Source: Ischnura elegans
Lineage: Eukaryota; Arthropoda; Insecta; Odonata; Coenagrionidae
NCBI RefSeq assembly: GCF_921293095.1
Contig: NC_060259.1
Span: 50,387,812-50,451,811, forward strand
DNA length: 64,000 nucleotides
Direction: 5' to 3'
Shown: positions 23,901 through 38,083 of the stretch, in pieces
How the letters are laid out: every line of letters begins with the position of its first letter
Position numbering within the stretch: position 1 is the first letter of the stretch
Notes under the pieces: model-generated
What the model saw: only the letters and a program-made list of their open reading frames with translations
What the model was told of the DNA's origin: nothing
Databases searched by the model: none
Position numbers and translations under genes: made by a program

Positions 23901-26639
23901 ACCATGAGCTATTCCCTATTTTGTCACTCTTTCAGTTCAACCAGTTAGCCTCTTTCAAAGTGTAATCCACAAACTTCCTTTCAGACCACTCTTTCCAATT
24001 TTAAGCGCCAAAAATCTAACACTTCGCCCCCTACACGCTTAAAATGAGTGGAGAAGAGAGATTTAAATTTCTGAAGATTTCGCAGAATTTAACTCCATGA
24101 ATGCAATTTTGTCACGTGTAAATGACGCTGTCATCATTTTGTCAATCATAAAAAATGTAACTGAGGAAATTTAGGTAAATCAAAGGAGACAGAAAGTTGC
24201 AGAAAAAAACTTATTTAAAATTACCATTCCTGTAAATTTACTTACAGTTGTTATACGCATTATGCTTTAATATGGCACTAGCTCATCTTTTGCATGAAAT
24301 AGGAGCTAAAACCAGCATTTATTATTTTTCATTGCCTTATTGAACTAAATTATCATTGAAAAAGGCCATTTTCTCAATAAAAAATAATTCTCCGGGCTTA
24401 AGATAAATATTTCTCTCTACAAGTTCCGCATACCTAGGAAGGATTTTTAATGCTAATAATCTTACTTTCGTACTTTCCAGCTGTAGGTTACAAGAATTGT
24501 ATGTATTGAAAAGGATCTACCTTTTTATTTGATGCACTAGCGGTGCGACACATAAGATTCAAGAGTTGGGCGTGGATTTTCCTCCTCGCTTGTGAACGTT
24601 ACCACGTGATCCTTTAAACTTTGTGGATGGGAATCAATTAAAGGGCTAGAATATTGAACTTGAGTGAGCTTTACAAAATGCAACGGAAAAGTAAAGTCAA
24701 AGTTGGATAACTGGAATGAATTTTAAAAATAGGTGAATTTTATGCTGGTAAAATTAATTTGAAGACTTAGTATTGGGACTCAAAGAAAATTATGGGAGTT
24801 GTACCGGGCCATAATGACCAAAGTATTTATTATGAATTTAAATACTTTGGGCACAGGTAATTTTTGCAGCTACACAAAAATTAATACTTCAAGCTCTTCA
24901 TCTTTTCCGCTCATTGGGTATCACTCGAAAAATCAGTGCCTCATCGTCATTTTCACGGAGATTTTTTTGGCGTTTTACGCCATCACTTTAGGTCGGGATA
25001 ACGTAGATATTTTTTTCTCAAACTACTTTGTCTGCAAAATAATAATTTGAACAGTTTCTTCAAATTTGTCATGTAATTACAAAAAATGCACATAAATATT
25101 ACCGTTTTCTCATTTTCATTAACTCACACCCTAAAGTAACTAGAACTATTTTAAAATATGAACGGAAACTTTTATGAGGATGAAAAAAATACTGGATTAA
25201 AATATGATTAATTTTGCAAATTAGTATATTATAACGATCTTTCTCATAAATTGCCACTTAATCAACTGCGTTATCAATTAGATAAAAATCCTTCAGCGCA
25301 TACACTCACTTCTGCATATAGACAGGTTAGATGAAGGTCGTACGGAATAAAATTTGCGAAGATTTATAATTAAGTAGCAGTACGTTACTTCAATAAAACA
25401 AGAGAATTAAATATGACAATACGTGGTTACAGAGGCAGAAAGGACGAATCCCAGTCACGCACTTCACTCTCCGCGCCGCCGAAGTCGACACAGGTCAGGA
25501 ACGTTTAGTTCTTCAAATAGGAAGACTAAGCGTTTAATTTCAAGCCTTCATCGCCTCATAGGCTTGCGCGTCAGCGCGTTTGAAAACTGAAAGGCGATAA
25601 GAAAAGCCATTAAGCATGATAAATGTGTTACAATAATGGTAAACGCCCTCCATTGGTAACCTCGGAAAATATAGCATTAAAATTTCCTCAAGACGCCCTA
25701 AAACATTCTGAAACAGCTTAAATATCATGTAAAACCCATTATCACATCGGGATATTCAGTGAATTCATTCAGTTTTGAAATCTCAAAGGTTTTACTATCT
25801 CATTCATTTCGTGGAATTTGATCCATTATTTTGTGGCAATATAAAAAACGTTCAAAGTCCTCTATACCTTATGATAATTAGGAAATATAATTCATTCAGT
25901 ATAACTAACTACTAACTACGCTCACCAATTATTTGTTAATTACGGTACGGAACTGTGTAGGTAATAGAACTGGCAAGGTTCCGCGAGTGCAGCGGTATCC
26001 GTCTGAAGGTACAGGGTCAGATTCGAAAATTTGCAAAAAGTTGGGGAGTAGCGTTTCATTTTATGCTCGGAGGACGATTTTTATCAATGCTCTTTTTCGA
26101 AAACCATTTATTAATTCAATTGTTTCAAAAAAATTAAGAGTGCCTGCATACTTCATCGGTAACCTTAACTATCTGCCTTACGATTGGGAATAAAATTAAA
26201 CAAAATTATTACGATAAATATTGCAATAACTACAGAAGATTGAGTTATTTTGGGAGTAAAAGTCTTAAATCCATAGCACAGTCTCTGGGTTAGTTGCGGG
26301 TACCGATTAAGATCACTTTTTATGAAAATCCAACCAATGCTTCGGTTTTGCGTGGAAGGCACTAAAGTGTAGCTCTCCCTGCATTGGAAAAACTTCAGCT
26401 TCGGAAGCAATAACGCTGATTTTTCATAGAGTGCCGAGATAATGGAAGAAAGCTAGACCCGATGAGCGGTAGAGCACGTAAAAGACTACTGTAACTCCCT
26501 CCCATCCTTTCCTCACGTGTCGGTGGGCCGGAAATTAAGTGATGGATAAGCAAATATTCTTATCGCGGAGTTAATTTCTTTTTAGCTTTTTCAGCATCCC
26601 ACCCTTTCATTCCGTGCTTACTTCAAGAATATTTTCGGG
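20951..26639. other. Long AT-rich stretch; one weak tRNA-like block near 21060-21100
   Basis: GAGGTTCTAGTCTC near 21073-21086 resembles a Pol III box B inside a T-arm, but no convincing box A precedes it. The rest contains only short frames (60-86 codons) without domains. No gene is supported. Confidence 0.4.
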
Positions 26640-26795
26640 TATGTGAACATTAAGCCAACTCGGACCTACGTATGAGTTGAGAGAGTCAGGGTAATTTCTT
26701 TAAGATCCACGGCGGAGGTATCACGCAAGAGTTGAACCCGGGACCCAACGACCTGAACTCAGGTTCTCCACTCACTAGGTCACTAGGAACCCTGA
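26640..26795 (-). mobile_element. tRNA-derived SINE candidate
   Basis: On the - strand from about 26795: GGTTCCTAGTGACCTAG, then a box A-like TGACCTAGTGAGTGG, then about 35 bases later box B-like GGTTCAACTCT inside CCCGGGTTCAACTC. The order and spacing of internal Pol III boxes are tRNA-like. The body continues toward 26640. No target duplication was found. Confidence 0.5.
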
Positions 26796-29700
26796 GGAGA
26801 TACATTTAAAAAGTTTGTTTATTAAATTTATTTTATTTTTATAGTTTATTCTAAACACTTCTGTGTTACCATGCCCCAACAAAATTAGCTAATTTTCACT
26901 CACTTCAAGCGAGACTACCAAAGCGTATAGATGATCACGAGAAGAAAGGGAAAGATAGTTCAAGGCAGTAAAATACGACTCCTACAGCAGAAGAGAAGGA
27001 CCAGTTATAGTAGAAAGGGAGGGATGAGAATCATCCCTCTAAAAATGTAAAGAGTTTGAGCCCTAAGCATAAGAAGGGGCAGGGATAGCAGGTAAAAAAA
27101 GTTGAACATTCAATTACATATTTCCTAAGATGATCATTTGATCGTAACTATACACTCCTACCAGCAGAAAGCCTGAGCAGTTGTCTTTTATGCGCCTTCT
27201 GGTTAGTGTAGGCAAACGCTGGGTCAAATTCCATCCCTTTTTCTTCTCTTTTCCAGGCGGAGAAAGCCGTCCTTTTCCAACTTCCAACCACCCAACGTAT
27301 AATGAACCTGGAAAAAAACGCTTTAATCTGCAAATATATATAACACACGCGACTATTTTTTGGACTATTAATGCAAATTCAAATAGTATTTTCAAAAATG
27401 ACATGAAGATGCCGAAAACGCAAGGGTTTTCATTTATATATATTAGTGCAATGTTACAACGTATTTTCAATATATTTGTTACACCTACACATCTTTCAGA
27501 TTGGTTTTATTATTGATGAACTACTTGATTTTACTCAAGTTATTTTTATATTTACGACAAAAACAAAAAAAATAATAATACCTCAATAAGGAAGTGAGGA
27601 ATAAGGGAAGAGAATGTGCCGGGGAAGGAAAATTCTTTTGAGGGAACATCATTATCTTTTGGAAGAGAATGCTGGTCGGCCGTCCCAAAGAAAGGTATTC
27701 CGAGCAAGTTGGACTAACAATTCTAGGGTGCAGTCTCAAATTTATTTAATCACGTTGGGCACATTCACGAACCATGAGTATATGATACGATTTATTTTCA
27801 ATGGGAGTACAGCCAATTTCGAATAAAAAGAGGGGGTAATTTATTCAAGGATAGTGCATCTGGGAAAGTCATCCAAACCCTTACCGCTTCATGTGAATGT
27901 GCTTTACCTTCACCTCCTTTTCCATAAGAATAAAGGACCACCAATTCTTATGCCTTTATTGACAGGAATGGGAATTCTACATAGAAGGATACAAAGGGTT
28001 CCGTTTTTTTGTGATGAAAAACAATCCACAACGTAGAAAGGGACTACATAGGTGATTTTCTTTAGGCAACCGTACGCTACGATCACATAAAAACTCTTCA
28101 TATCCGGTAGGTCTTCCTATAATCTGTAAAATTACCTTCTATACCAAAAAAATTCATTTCATATTGAAAACATTGTTCCTAATATAAATTTCAATTCAAA
28201 CATAAAATAAAAACTGATTGATGATGAGAAAAGAAATAAAGAATGAACAAACGGAGCTATCGTATTACATGAAATTTGCATCGCAAAAGCTAAATCGATT
28301 GGAAAGTCACAAGCTACTTTTTCTATTCTTTTTCCGAGGGAAGCTTCAACGCAAAATCGGCTTAATCACAATCAAATGTAATGTATACAAATATTTAGTC
28401 AGCAGCATTTTTAGACTTATCTAAGAATAATCGAGAGTATCTAAGTTGAAGTCACGAATATTAAAACAGAGGATTCTCGAGTCGGCATCTATATATATTT
28501 TCAGTCAACGCGTATTTCAATGAATTTACAAAAGCTGCCAGTTTTGCCGCTGACAGGCAGAGTCATCCGAATTTTACCGATAATTAACCTATAATTTGTG
28601 CTGTTAAACGAAATTTATATTCGAGATAAAATGATCTATCAAATTTATAATTTTTCAACGCTAGTCCTAATGCTACTTTTTCAATGATAATTGTGAATAT
28701 TTAACCGTAATTATTGAAGATAAATGGATCGCTTTCATCTCACCTCTGCGCTGCGGGTATCTTTGAAAACCAATTAATATGCGACATATTTGGCCACAGA
28801 AATCAAGATTTTATATCATGGATTGGGGGCGTCTCCTATGTAATCACAAATATAGGTGTCTTCTGAGATAAATACGGAGTAGTTTTAGTAGTTTAGTACT
28901 CCCACGTTATATTTAACTTCGTTATAGATGTTATGTTGCCCAAATTTTATCTTCTCAAGCTATCTGTCGCTGATTTCTCAATCGGATTTTTTCATCTTAC
29001 TCCACATTTTTGCCAGCTGGCGACGTGAATTTTATTATGAAAAAGAAAACGGAAATTCCTTTCAAGAAACGCATAAAACATCTCATAGAATACACACACT
29101 CGGGCATAGTACTTGCGAGGCGGATCAACTACTTAGGTTATATTTGCTATGAAACAGGGGAAGGGGAGGAAGGGTGGAAAAAGACGGGCATCAAAATAAG
29201 TCAACTCTCAGAAAAAATTCCTAGTTGGAAAATGCTATAACGTCCCAAACAACGGAGAGATTTCTGCACTCAAAGTGCCCATACATTTACTCAGCTAGAG
29301 TTTCTCCTTCCTGTGAAAAATCGTTCCCTGCCACCAGCGAAATTTCAAAGCGGGCCAACAAGTAAGACAAAACTTCTATGAATATTACATACTAATAAAT
29401 GGCTATTTACTCAATTTAAGAGGTTAAATTAAATAAATTTCCCTGCATGCTAGTAAATAAATTATTTATTTTCCTGCTCACCGCAATATGGATGTTGGAT
29501 ACCTAATACAACTCACAATGTGCAGCTCAAATGAAAAAAAAACTTTTTGCTTCCCGGAATATTAAATAACTATTTTGATAAAATTCACTTTAAATATTTT
29601 TAAAAATTTCAACTATCATGATGAGAAATACAAATTATTGTGGAAAAAATAGAATATCGATGGAACGCTCTCGAAAATTCTACTATTCTTTTTTTCTATC

Positions 29701-30521
29701 GCTGCTTTAAATTTTCTTTTTCTTTCTATATCCACAAGAATAAATAATTTTAAAGATAGGTTATTTAGTTTTGAGGAAGTGGAGAGCTGTGAAACTGATC
29801 AAAGGGTCCGAGTAAAAACCTTGTTGTTCCTTTCACATACCCCCAAAAATACACGGAATGCAAGGCGCCTATTGAAAATCTACAGGCTCCCAAACCCTGT
29901 TGTCGTAGGCTTCATAGGCGTGAGGGGCAATCCGCAGTGGGCTCTACCTTAAACAATTCAAACCAATGTCAGGTTAGAATCGCTGCGTGGGTGAATGAAC
30001 TTATTTTTTGTGAATAATTGTGTTGAAGAAATAACCTTGATATGAGGGAACGCTTTCAATAAGTACAGCAAATTACTGCTACAATTAGCGCATATAGTAG
30101 TGTTTAACATATATTTCCGTAAAAGGAAGTTCAACGAAAAAAAGATAAATGTGTACACTTGTAATGAAAAACTCAAATATAAATTTACGGATAAACAAAG
30201 TCATGCTTCACATGCATTAGCGATTTGTTGGTTTAAAATATAAATTACCTTATGCTATACGTATTCAGTCACGCACATTATTAGAACCTCAATAGTTTTC
30301 AACATTTGCTGGAATCAACGAAAAAAAATGAACATGGTCCAAGGCCAATTTGCGGCAATTTGGGAGGTATAAGAAGATACTACCTTTCCTTTAATTAAAA
30401 AAAGAACCAAAATAACAAAAGAAAGTATTTTAGGACTTCACTCGATATAACAGGAAGGCGTTTAAGTGATAGGAATCAATTTAATGTATCGTTCAGGCTT
30501 TCAGTCTATTAATCACTTATT
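26796..30521. other. AT-rich DNA with no supported gene
   Basis: Overlapping open frames on both strands at 27114-27516 (118 codons -, 111 codons +) are the longest here but have no recognisable motif; overlap on opposite strands argues that both are chance. Other frames are shorter. Confidence 0.4.
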
Positions 30522-30790
30522 TCCCCTCCGCGGCAACTATCCTCGCAGGCAACAAGTCGCAGCGCTGCTTCATTCCCGGCCATAACTGAGCCTCAGCCGT
30601 CCCTTAAGGGTGAATGTACGAGACACTCAATCAAGGCAATAGGTTGCCTCGCGGGCCTTAATGACGGCGCCTAACGCTTTCAGCCACCCGAGCGGCAAAG
30701 CGTATCCTGGCGGGGGAGCCTATCCGGTTTAGGCGGCTAGCCATCCGCATGCTCGTCCATCACGGTGTGTCCAAAGCCAATTTCTCTCTC
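30522..30790. promoter_or_regulatory. GC-rich island without an ORF
   Basis: An abrupt rise in GC with many CpG dinucleotides (for example near 30530, 30650, 30690 and 30720) and no useful open frame on either strand. A short inverted repeat GCCTA/TAGGC lies near 30720-30735. It could be a regulatory element, a non-coding exon or an unrecognised repeat. Confidence 0.3.
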
Positions 30791-33700
30791 CTGGAACCGC
30801 TTGTTTTGATGCAACAGTCAAAGTGGTGAGAATTCCCTCGACTGCAGTGGCTTGTTAGCACGAATGGAAAGATCAAATGTTAACAATTGCTTTGACAAAT
30901 GGAATGCGATACATCCACTACATAAGATCTCCCCTTAAATTCTCTTCTCTGGATACCAATATATTAAAAAATAGGAATTAAAGTAACATTTGAATCTATA
31001 CCAAGGAGCCAATCAAGGCTATGAGGGCAGTAGTAAAAAATGAAAGCTGATGTTATTTTTTACCTTTTTTAGCAATAAGTCTTGAAATTCCATCCCAATC
31101 TCATATTTAATGCATTAAAGAAGAGGTGTAAGAGGTAAACCGTTAGCGAACTCTTCTCGGGATTCCCACCGGGTTAAATATTCGCCGGGAAATCATCAAA
31201 TCATATTTCAGGTAAACTGTTAGTTTTAAATATGAATTCAACCTACCATTGCATTACCTCAGCATTCACCCTCTTACAACTACGACGCTTACCAATAACA
31301 CGTACAAACATAGTTGATGCATCAATATTCTAGCAAAAAATCACGAGAAAATAATTAATCACAAAAAATGGCTTAAACTCATTTTTCGCTTATTCTCTCA
31401 GATTTAACCTGATTTTTTTGGATTAGCGAGGGAAGAGTTAACCTTGGGATGAGACATCCGTGCTATGTCCATTTCATGTTTAATTCGTTCCATACATTTT
31501 GTGAATTCCTTTATATTCCTCAAGATGTCGTGTCATCATTGAATTAATTATCCCTCAGATCAACTAGGAGGGAAAAAGGTCATTCAGTAACAGTACATTT
31601 TTTGCAAAAGCAGCACGGTTACTAAAATACACTCTAATCACTACATTGACCCCATTAGTGTCAGCACGTGACTATTTTCTACCAGACGTTGTAGTCTTCC
31701 CATTCAATGATATTCCGTGCCTTACCCTTCCTTTGTTGCCAGCGTCGAACGAGCAGCATCATTTCCTTAGGCATAACGATGTCAGTTGAGCCAGAAAAGG
31801 AGGGAAATACCCATTATATGGAACATTTTACCGTGTATTGCATTGCTTTACATGAAAGGGTCGTATTGAGTATTAGACCTTCATATATCGGAAAAGATTC
31901 CAATTACTAATCTACTCCTGAGAAATTACTTTATGACTCATGTGGCTCAATTATTTTGTTGGTGAATGTTAGCTAGACGTACGCACAACATACGCATATG
32001 ATTTGGGGACAGTAAATAAATGATCAATAAATTGTTTATAATGAAGTTAACAGAGTAAAAAGTACAGTTTTTAAGCAGTTTTTGAGCATAATATCATGCT
32101 GCATTATACAATCATAATGGCAATATTCGACCCTTTATATCAAATAAACATCCTATAGCCGCAATCTAGGTCCGTTACTGTCAACGGCGAAGAGTATATA
32201 CATATTACTTCATGTTAAAAAAAAGAACTACATAATTATAAATGCTAACGAATGTTTCGAGTTTTAACACTGGCATTTTAAAGGCGATAGAGAATCAATA
32301 CATGAACGTAAAAATTGAATTATATACGCTATGAATGCAGTATTACAAAAAATTCAGGAGAAAAAACAAGCAGCCATATATTCGGCCCAACTTTCCGACG
32401 TATATTGCACGGGAAGTAGTCCAGAAAGAAATAATTTCCATAAATTAGTATTTGATTTACAATATAATTTTGCTTGACCACATATTTTAACTGAAACATG
32501 TCTTAGTTACTCAAAAATACGCTATATGAGTACCCTAGCACAATAAGTGGTCAAGCAAGTGAATGTTTCTTTGCAATATATATTTGCCAAGAGAAGCCTT
32601 TACACTTTTCACAGGGTCCTATTTGTACAGCGAAAATATATGATCGCTGAAAATCTTACTTCCTCGATTAATCTTCCTGCATAGATTTAAAGATGAATGA
32701 CTGTAAGTAGGGTAAAGTAATTCGGAGCTTCCAAACCGCAGGGCATTTTTATACATGCAGATCAATTGAAATCGCTATACATTGTTTAAATAATGCTAAA
32801 AAAAGTGAATTCGAAAATTCAAAACTATTTGGAATTAGAAAGTAAGCCTATGAATGAAATTGAAGACAATTGAGGCATTTGTATTCATTATCAATTCTTC
32901 CGTATTCTAAACAATGGAATTAGGATTGAAGAAACTGAACCGACATATACAAGATGACAATATTATTATGTTACTCAAAACCATTTTCATACTTATATTA
33001 CAAATTGATCTTCAGTGACCAAACTGAAAAGAGATCGACGCGAATAACAAAATATTTTTCATCCCCAACACAACGATTCGAATTAAGAATTTTTCTTTCA
33101 CCTTCCACCCGGCAAATATTGGAACTTCTCCGATTACAAAACTGTGGGAATATGCTACAATTCATAAGAACATATACCGCTCTTCCCTTTTTCTTCGCCA
33201 CGGGATATAACTTGCAAATTAATGTCTCAGAATAAAGTAATATTTTCACTTAATTACGGGTTCCTTGTGAGTTTTTGCTTGCGTAATTTTTTATTTACGA
33301 TCCATTTACAACAGACTTACTTTTTTACCATTCTTATTTCTAACATAATCTTCCTTGAGCTGCTAGTAAATATGCGATTTTTGTATATATTTTTTCCTTT
33401 CCTATTTTTATCATAGGTTAATACAATTGAAAATACATTTTGTGCCAAGACTTTTGAGTTGCAAAGAATTTGGATTATGTTCTTGGGAAGTACATTTCAG
33501 GAAAATAAAATTGTTTCAAATTTCAATGACATTTCTGAGAGAAATTACCGTTATTTTCGCGAAAAACGAGAAAGGATAATTCTTATGCTTGAACATACCT
33601 ACTAATGGCTGGCATTCATCTCCCTTAATAATTTGATTTCATAACGATAACAGGGTTGTTACAAAGTAATTTCGCAGATGGTAAGCTAAGTATGGCCGGG

Positions 33701-34019
33701 TTGAGAATCATTGTTTCCACTTAATCTCTTTAGACCATATCCAGTTTTGCTACAGCTGAATAAACAACCTGAACCTTTCCTCCAAAACTCGCCTCCTTGA
33801 AGGGCGTCCAATTCCCCTGGAAGATAGGCAGCTCCCCCGGCGTCCTCAGCCCTTCACCTTCCCTGCAAATCCGTCCGCCACTCCGGCCCGATATTTGCGA
33901 GCCCTTGTTCCTCCACAAATCCCCCATTCCTCCGTCTTCCCAGCCTCTATTCATTAACATTTCATGTTCGCATTGTTCCTCTCCCGCTTTATCCTCCCTT
34001 CCACTGCCTTTCCCTCGTT
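30791..34019. other. AT-rich DNA; pyrimidine-rich block at 33780-34019
   Basis: Frames of 64-93 codons at 32954-33416 lack domains. The C/T-rich block at 33780-34019 yields open frames on both strands (33730-33960 -, 33797-34021 +) that are proline- or glycine-rich and look compositional. Confidence 0.4.
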
Positions 34020-34144
34020 AAAAAAAGTCGATTTCATACTATGCATGAATTCTAAAGCGGCCGTGCGTCCATAGGCACGAATGAAATATGTCTTCGTAAT
34101 CCCACTGACTCACAGAAATTTACTAGTTTACATCGACTTTTTTT
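34020..34144. repeat. Short element or spacer bounded by 13-bp inverted repeats
   Basis: AAAAAAAGTCGAT at 34020-34032 is exactly inverted at 34132-34144. Half of the arm is a homopolymer, so chance is possible. No target duplication was seen. Confidence 0.3.
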
Positions 34145-35728
34145 GCGCATTGGTTAAATTTTCACTGTAATATTGTTTATGTGAACGGGGAAATTTAAAT
34201 ATCATTAAAATCATTACACAGGGTTCATTAAAAAAGCGTAACCTTTCGCGCACATATAGAAATTCAGTATATTAAGTTTTTTTTCCACTTAAATATTTCT
34301 TAAATAACATGTATTCTTATTTTCTTAGACATATAAATTTCGTGATTTGTCAAAAATTCAATTTTTTCTATAGTTTATGCATTTTTAAAGATTTATGTGC
34401 ATTTTTCTATATATTTTGGCATTATAAGCATTAACCAATTGATGTTTAATTAAAAAATATAGAATGAGCTGAAATACCTGAAATATAAACGATATACTCA
34501 GGGGAGATAAATTTGTTGAAGCAGTGTTTACGTAATTGGGGCATTAGGATCATGGGTCCAGATTTTGGTGGGTGGTGCGTTTCAGGCTTTCTTCCGGACT
34601 TGAAATTATTGACCAAATGGGAAGAAATTTGGTCTATTGAGGGAAGTTTCTAAGCAGGCAGTTCGGACACAAAAACATCGCACTGGTTTAGGAATACAGT
34701 GACGCAAGCACCAAAGCTCTACTTGATCCCCTCTTCAAAGCACGGACTGTCTCCGCAATGCCTCGTGCCGTCGTAAATGGCCTGGACCGCTCGCTTGTGG
34801 GAAGGCCGACTCTTGAATGAACCCTTGGAAATTCCATTCCCACGGGAGAGAAGGACACAATTGACGTGAGTGGGGAGAAGGAATTCACCAGAGGAGAAAA
34901 AAGTCCGTCTAGTATCAATCATCAGCAACAGGCATCAACACGAAGGATTTGTGTTTAGCACATCTCCACTCTGCTCTCCTATCAGCTTATCTCATGAATA
35001 GGGCTCCTTGGTATTTACGAATGCAAATTGTCGCGATTCCTTTATGGTTTTGATCGTGGTAGTGAGTCTTTACACCATTTGAAAATGTAAAATAAAATCA
35101 TAAATTAATCTAAAAATGCCTAAAGTATGTGGAGAATGCAAAACATTTGGAGTCACGAACATTTTTATTCACGAAAATCAAGAAGCTCTACTTAAAACAC
35201 ATGCATAAGTCTTTTGCTTTACATCAAATTTGACCGATGTATTCTCTCGGGTAGTCATCCTTGGAGGTACAAATGGAGAACCCGTTTGATTTTGGAATAT
35301 TTTAATTGATAGAATTTCATCTTCCCTCTATCCCTTGTATAATAATGAGTGGATTAGCTGCGACTTCTTGAAAAACAAGGTGTTGGTTTCTCTTTGCCTT
35401 TCATATTACAATATTGGTGACGTTTCAGTAAATACAACCATGCATTTCGTGATGTGTGTTTAGTTATACTGAACATTACGGAGTTTCAGTCACCAAAAAT
35501 TAAAAACCCCAGCCAGGTGGAATTTCTATGAGTAGGTATATAAGAATGTATAATATGAGATAGATGAAGATTCAGCTGATTGTATTTTTTTATTTAGCTT
35601 TATGTTCTTGAGGTTAAACTCAAGTCACGCGATGCGCGTAAAACATTGGCTGTCTCTCTAGCTTTAAATTGCTGTTAATAGTAACGGACTAGCGCGAACT
35701 AAAGGATTTGACTTTGCACTTTATTTTA
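34145..35728. other. AT-rich DNA with no supported gene
   Basis: A somewhat GC-richer patch at 34690-34900 gives overlapping - strand frames of 69 and 76 codons; neither shows a known domain. Confidence 0.4.
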
Positions 35729-35777
35729 CCTGGCCCGGATGGGACCACTATCCGGTCCCCTATTCCTCCGGGCCAGG
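35729..35777. other. Strong nested hairpin, 10-bp plus 6-bp GC-rich stems
   Basis: CCTGGCCCGG (35729-35738) is perfectly inverted at 35768-35777. Inside it GGGACC (35741-35746) is inverted at 35754-35759, leaving a 7-nt loop and an 8-nt asymmetric bulge. Such a GC-rich structure stands out in this background. It may be an RNA hairpin or a cruciform-forming site. Confidence 0.5.
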
Positions 35778-38083
35778 GCCTTTTACATGGTATTGTGATT
35801 TAATATGCATAGTATTGGCATGTAAGCCGGTAATTCTATTATTGTTGCTGCCTGGATATATAGTCAAGTCAGGAGACTGCCGGTGTGGAGAATTCCACCT
35901 TCGCCCACCGACGTAACTTCCGAAGCCTCCTTTGAGTTGACATCACGGACTCAGCACATTGATGTTCACATAGAAAAATATAGATAAGTAAATGAATGGA
36001 CTTAATTTATAAGTACGTGATTTTAAATGTGTGTCGGTTCAGGGGCTGTCCCGGTGGAATTGGCCGATGTGATGTTTGGCCAAGTGGGTGAAATGCTATT
36101 ATACAGAGGTGACGCGCTCACAAAAATAACACTGGTTGCTGTCTTCGCTAGTTGCAATTGCTATATAAATACAACTCCAGCTAATCGCTATTTCCAAGCT
36201 AAGGTGTGTACCATCGCGCTATCGACATGGAAAATGAAGCCACGCAGCGGAGCCACCGCCGACTCAGCTGAAAGTAAGATTAACATCTTCCAGAATATAC
36301 CGTGTAATAGAATAAATACTTAGTATTTAATCTCAGGTTTCCACTTGTCAATCCTTGGATCTCAATTTTCTATCGTTATGATCCTTTGTGACTGGCCCGG
36401 TCTTGCAAGTTTGGGGTGTTTCGAGGGGGCGTCGTGGCAGATAGTACGACACTAGGGACGCGGGATGGGGAGAGAAGGACGCCGGCCTTGCCATTTTCTT
36501 TCGTAAGTTGTCATTAGTGAATCGAAAATAAAGACTGAGTCAAAAACCCACTTTCCATTTCGCAACACAGCTAACTTACGAAACGTACACCACGGAGGTC
36601 TGAGAGCGACTGAATTTTCCGGAGACTGGGCTACACCTGTCGCATTTTGGTTGATTTTCAGGAAGTTATATGCCCTCCGCCCTCTTCCCCCAAAAATACT
36701 TGGGCCTGCCTTTCAGTCGCAAAGATATTTTAAATGAACTCTAGAGGCTAATTCCCCCTATAGGGGCCATTGGTGTAGACACCGACGCGCGCTGCACACT
36801 GCTAATAATGCGCATAGACGCCGCCGGCATAGAATTATTACTCCCGACACCCATGTCTAATCCGAATTCAAATGCAAATCGATTGGGTTGATACATTTTT
36901 TCCGTGAGTTGGCTTCACTGCTGCTTTAAACCCATTATAACCCAATGTTGCTCCAAAGTAACGTAAAAAATGTATACATTTTCCGCTCTATTGGAGTAAA
37001 ATTTAAAACACGGGGTATTTTGACTGAAATTTCGATGGCGAATTATGTCGCTGCCACAATTATTATGATTGAGTAGAAAATTTTCACTTTTTAAAAACGA
37101 GAGGTCAGGAAATTAAATTTCTTCCAGGAGTAGATCTGAGTTAGGAGGGGTTTAACTTTTTTTGTGAATTGGCAGGTTAAACCGAACTTACTAGATTAGC
37201 GAATTATAGAACAAAACCTCCTGTTTGGTATTTTTCCACTGCCACGTACCAAGCCAGGATAGCGCGGTTTACAAGAAATTTCGATAAATGACTTTAAAAT
37301 GGGGATACGCCGTCTTCCGCCCACATCTCACGGGTCGCGTCATGGTATACCAAGACGTGCCATTAAAAATTCACCATCTACCACGGGGGCATGCGTGGAG
37401 TGGTCGGAAATTCTTTTGGGAGACGTGCGGCCAGCCACTTCACTTAAGAGATGCACGGTGAGAATTTACTCCTTGCGGCGTGAGGTGCATCCGAAACACC
37501 ATCGTATTTTTTGTGAAAACCTTCGAAATCCCATGGGCAGTCACACAATAAGGAAACTCACAACGAAGAAATAAACTGCGGGCCAAACATTAATTCCTAT
37601 GAAAATCACTGACGAACCGCACTGAAACGGTTTAAATTCAGCTTCCAATGAATTGAAGTGATAGAATATTGAACGTTGCTAACCTAGGAACTCATTACCT
37701 GAGAGCAAAAGCTCAAAACAATGTGAGACCAAGCCTTAGAACGTCCAACTTAAAGCTTCACTATAGGACGACATTCATATATATCGTCTTAAGAGCACTG
37801 GTCCCTCCCATTCTACCGATCGTATTATGTATTTTTTGGTCACGTATTACTCGTTATAAACTCAGGCTATCACCTTGAAATTTCCAGAGTATATAGATTT
37901 TGTATAAACGTAACAAGGCATAGATTATCTGGTGTTGAATGTGGCAATGGAAACTAGCGAAGGCAACAACCATGTTTTATTTAGTTAGCTTGTCACCTCA
38001 ATAGCATAGGATTTCAGCTACTTTGCAATAAATTAAAAACTAAAACTTGATTGTAATGAACCTCTCTCGTGCAACAATAATCA
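35778..38083. other. Mixed-composition DNA; a 91-codon frame at 37299-37574 of unknown nature
   Basis: The + strand frame at 37299-37574 is rich in Arg, His, Ser and Thr and starts MGIRRLPPTSHG; I do not recognise it, and it could be part of a dispersed repeat. A frame at 36027-36323 (98 codons) follows a GTGTGTC-rich start and contains a TATAAATA motif near 36161, but no domain. GC-richer patches occur at 36400-36500 and 36770-36850. Confidence 0.3.

Noticed and set aside
27114..27516. 118- and 111-codon frames on opposite strands
   Set aside because: Mutual overlap and lack of any recognisable motif.
37605..37640. CTGACGA followed by CTGAAAC, resembling a hammerhead core
   Set aside because: The bases between cannot form stem II; only an unrelated AACCG/CGGTT hairpin is present and no cleavage-site context follows.
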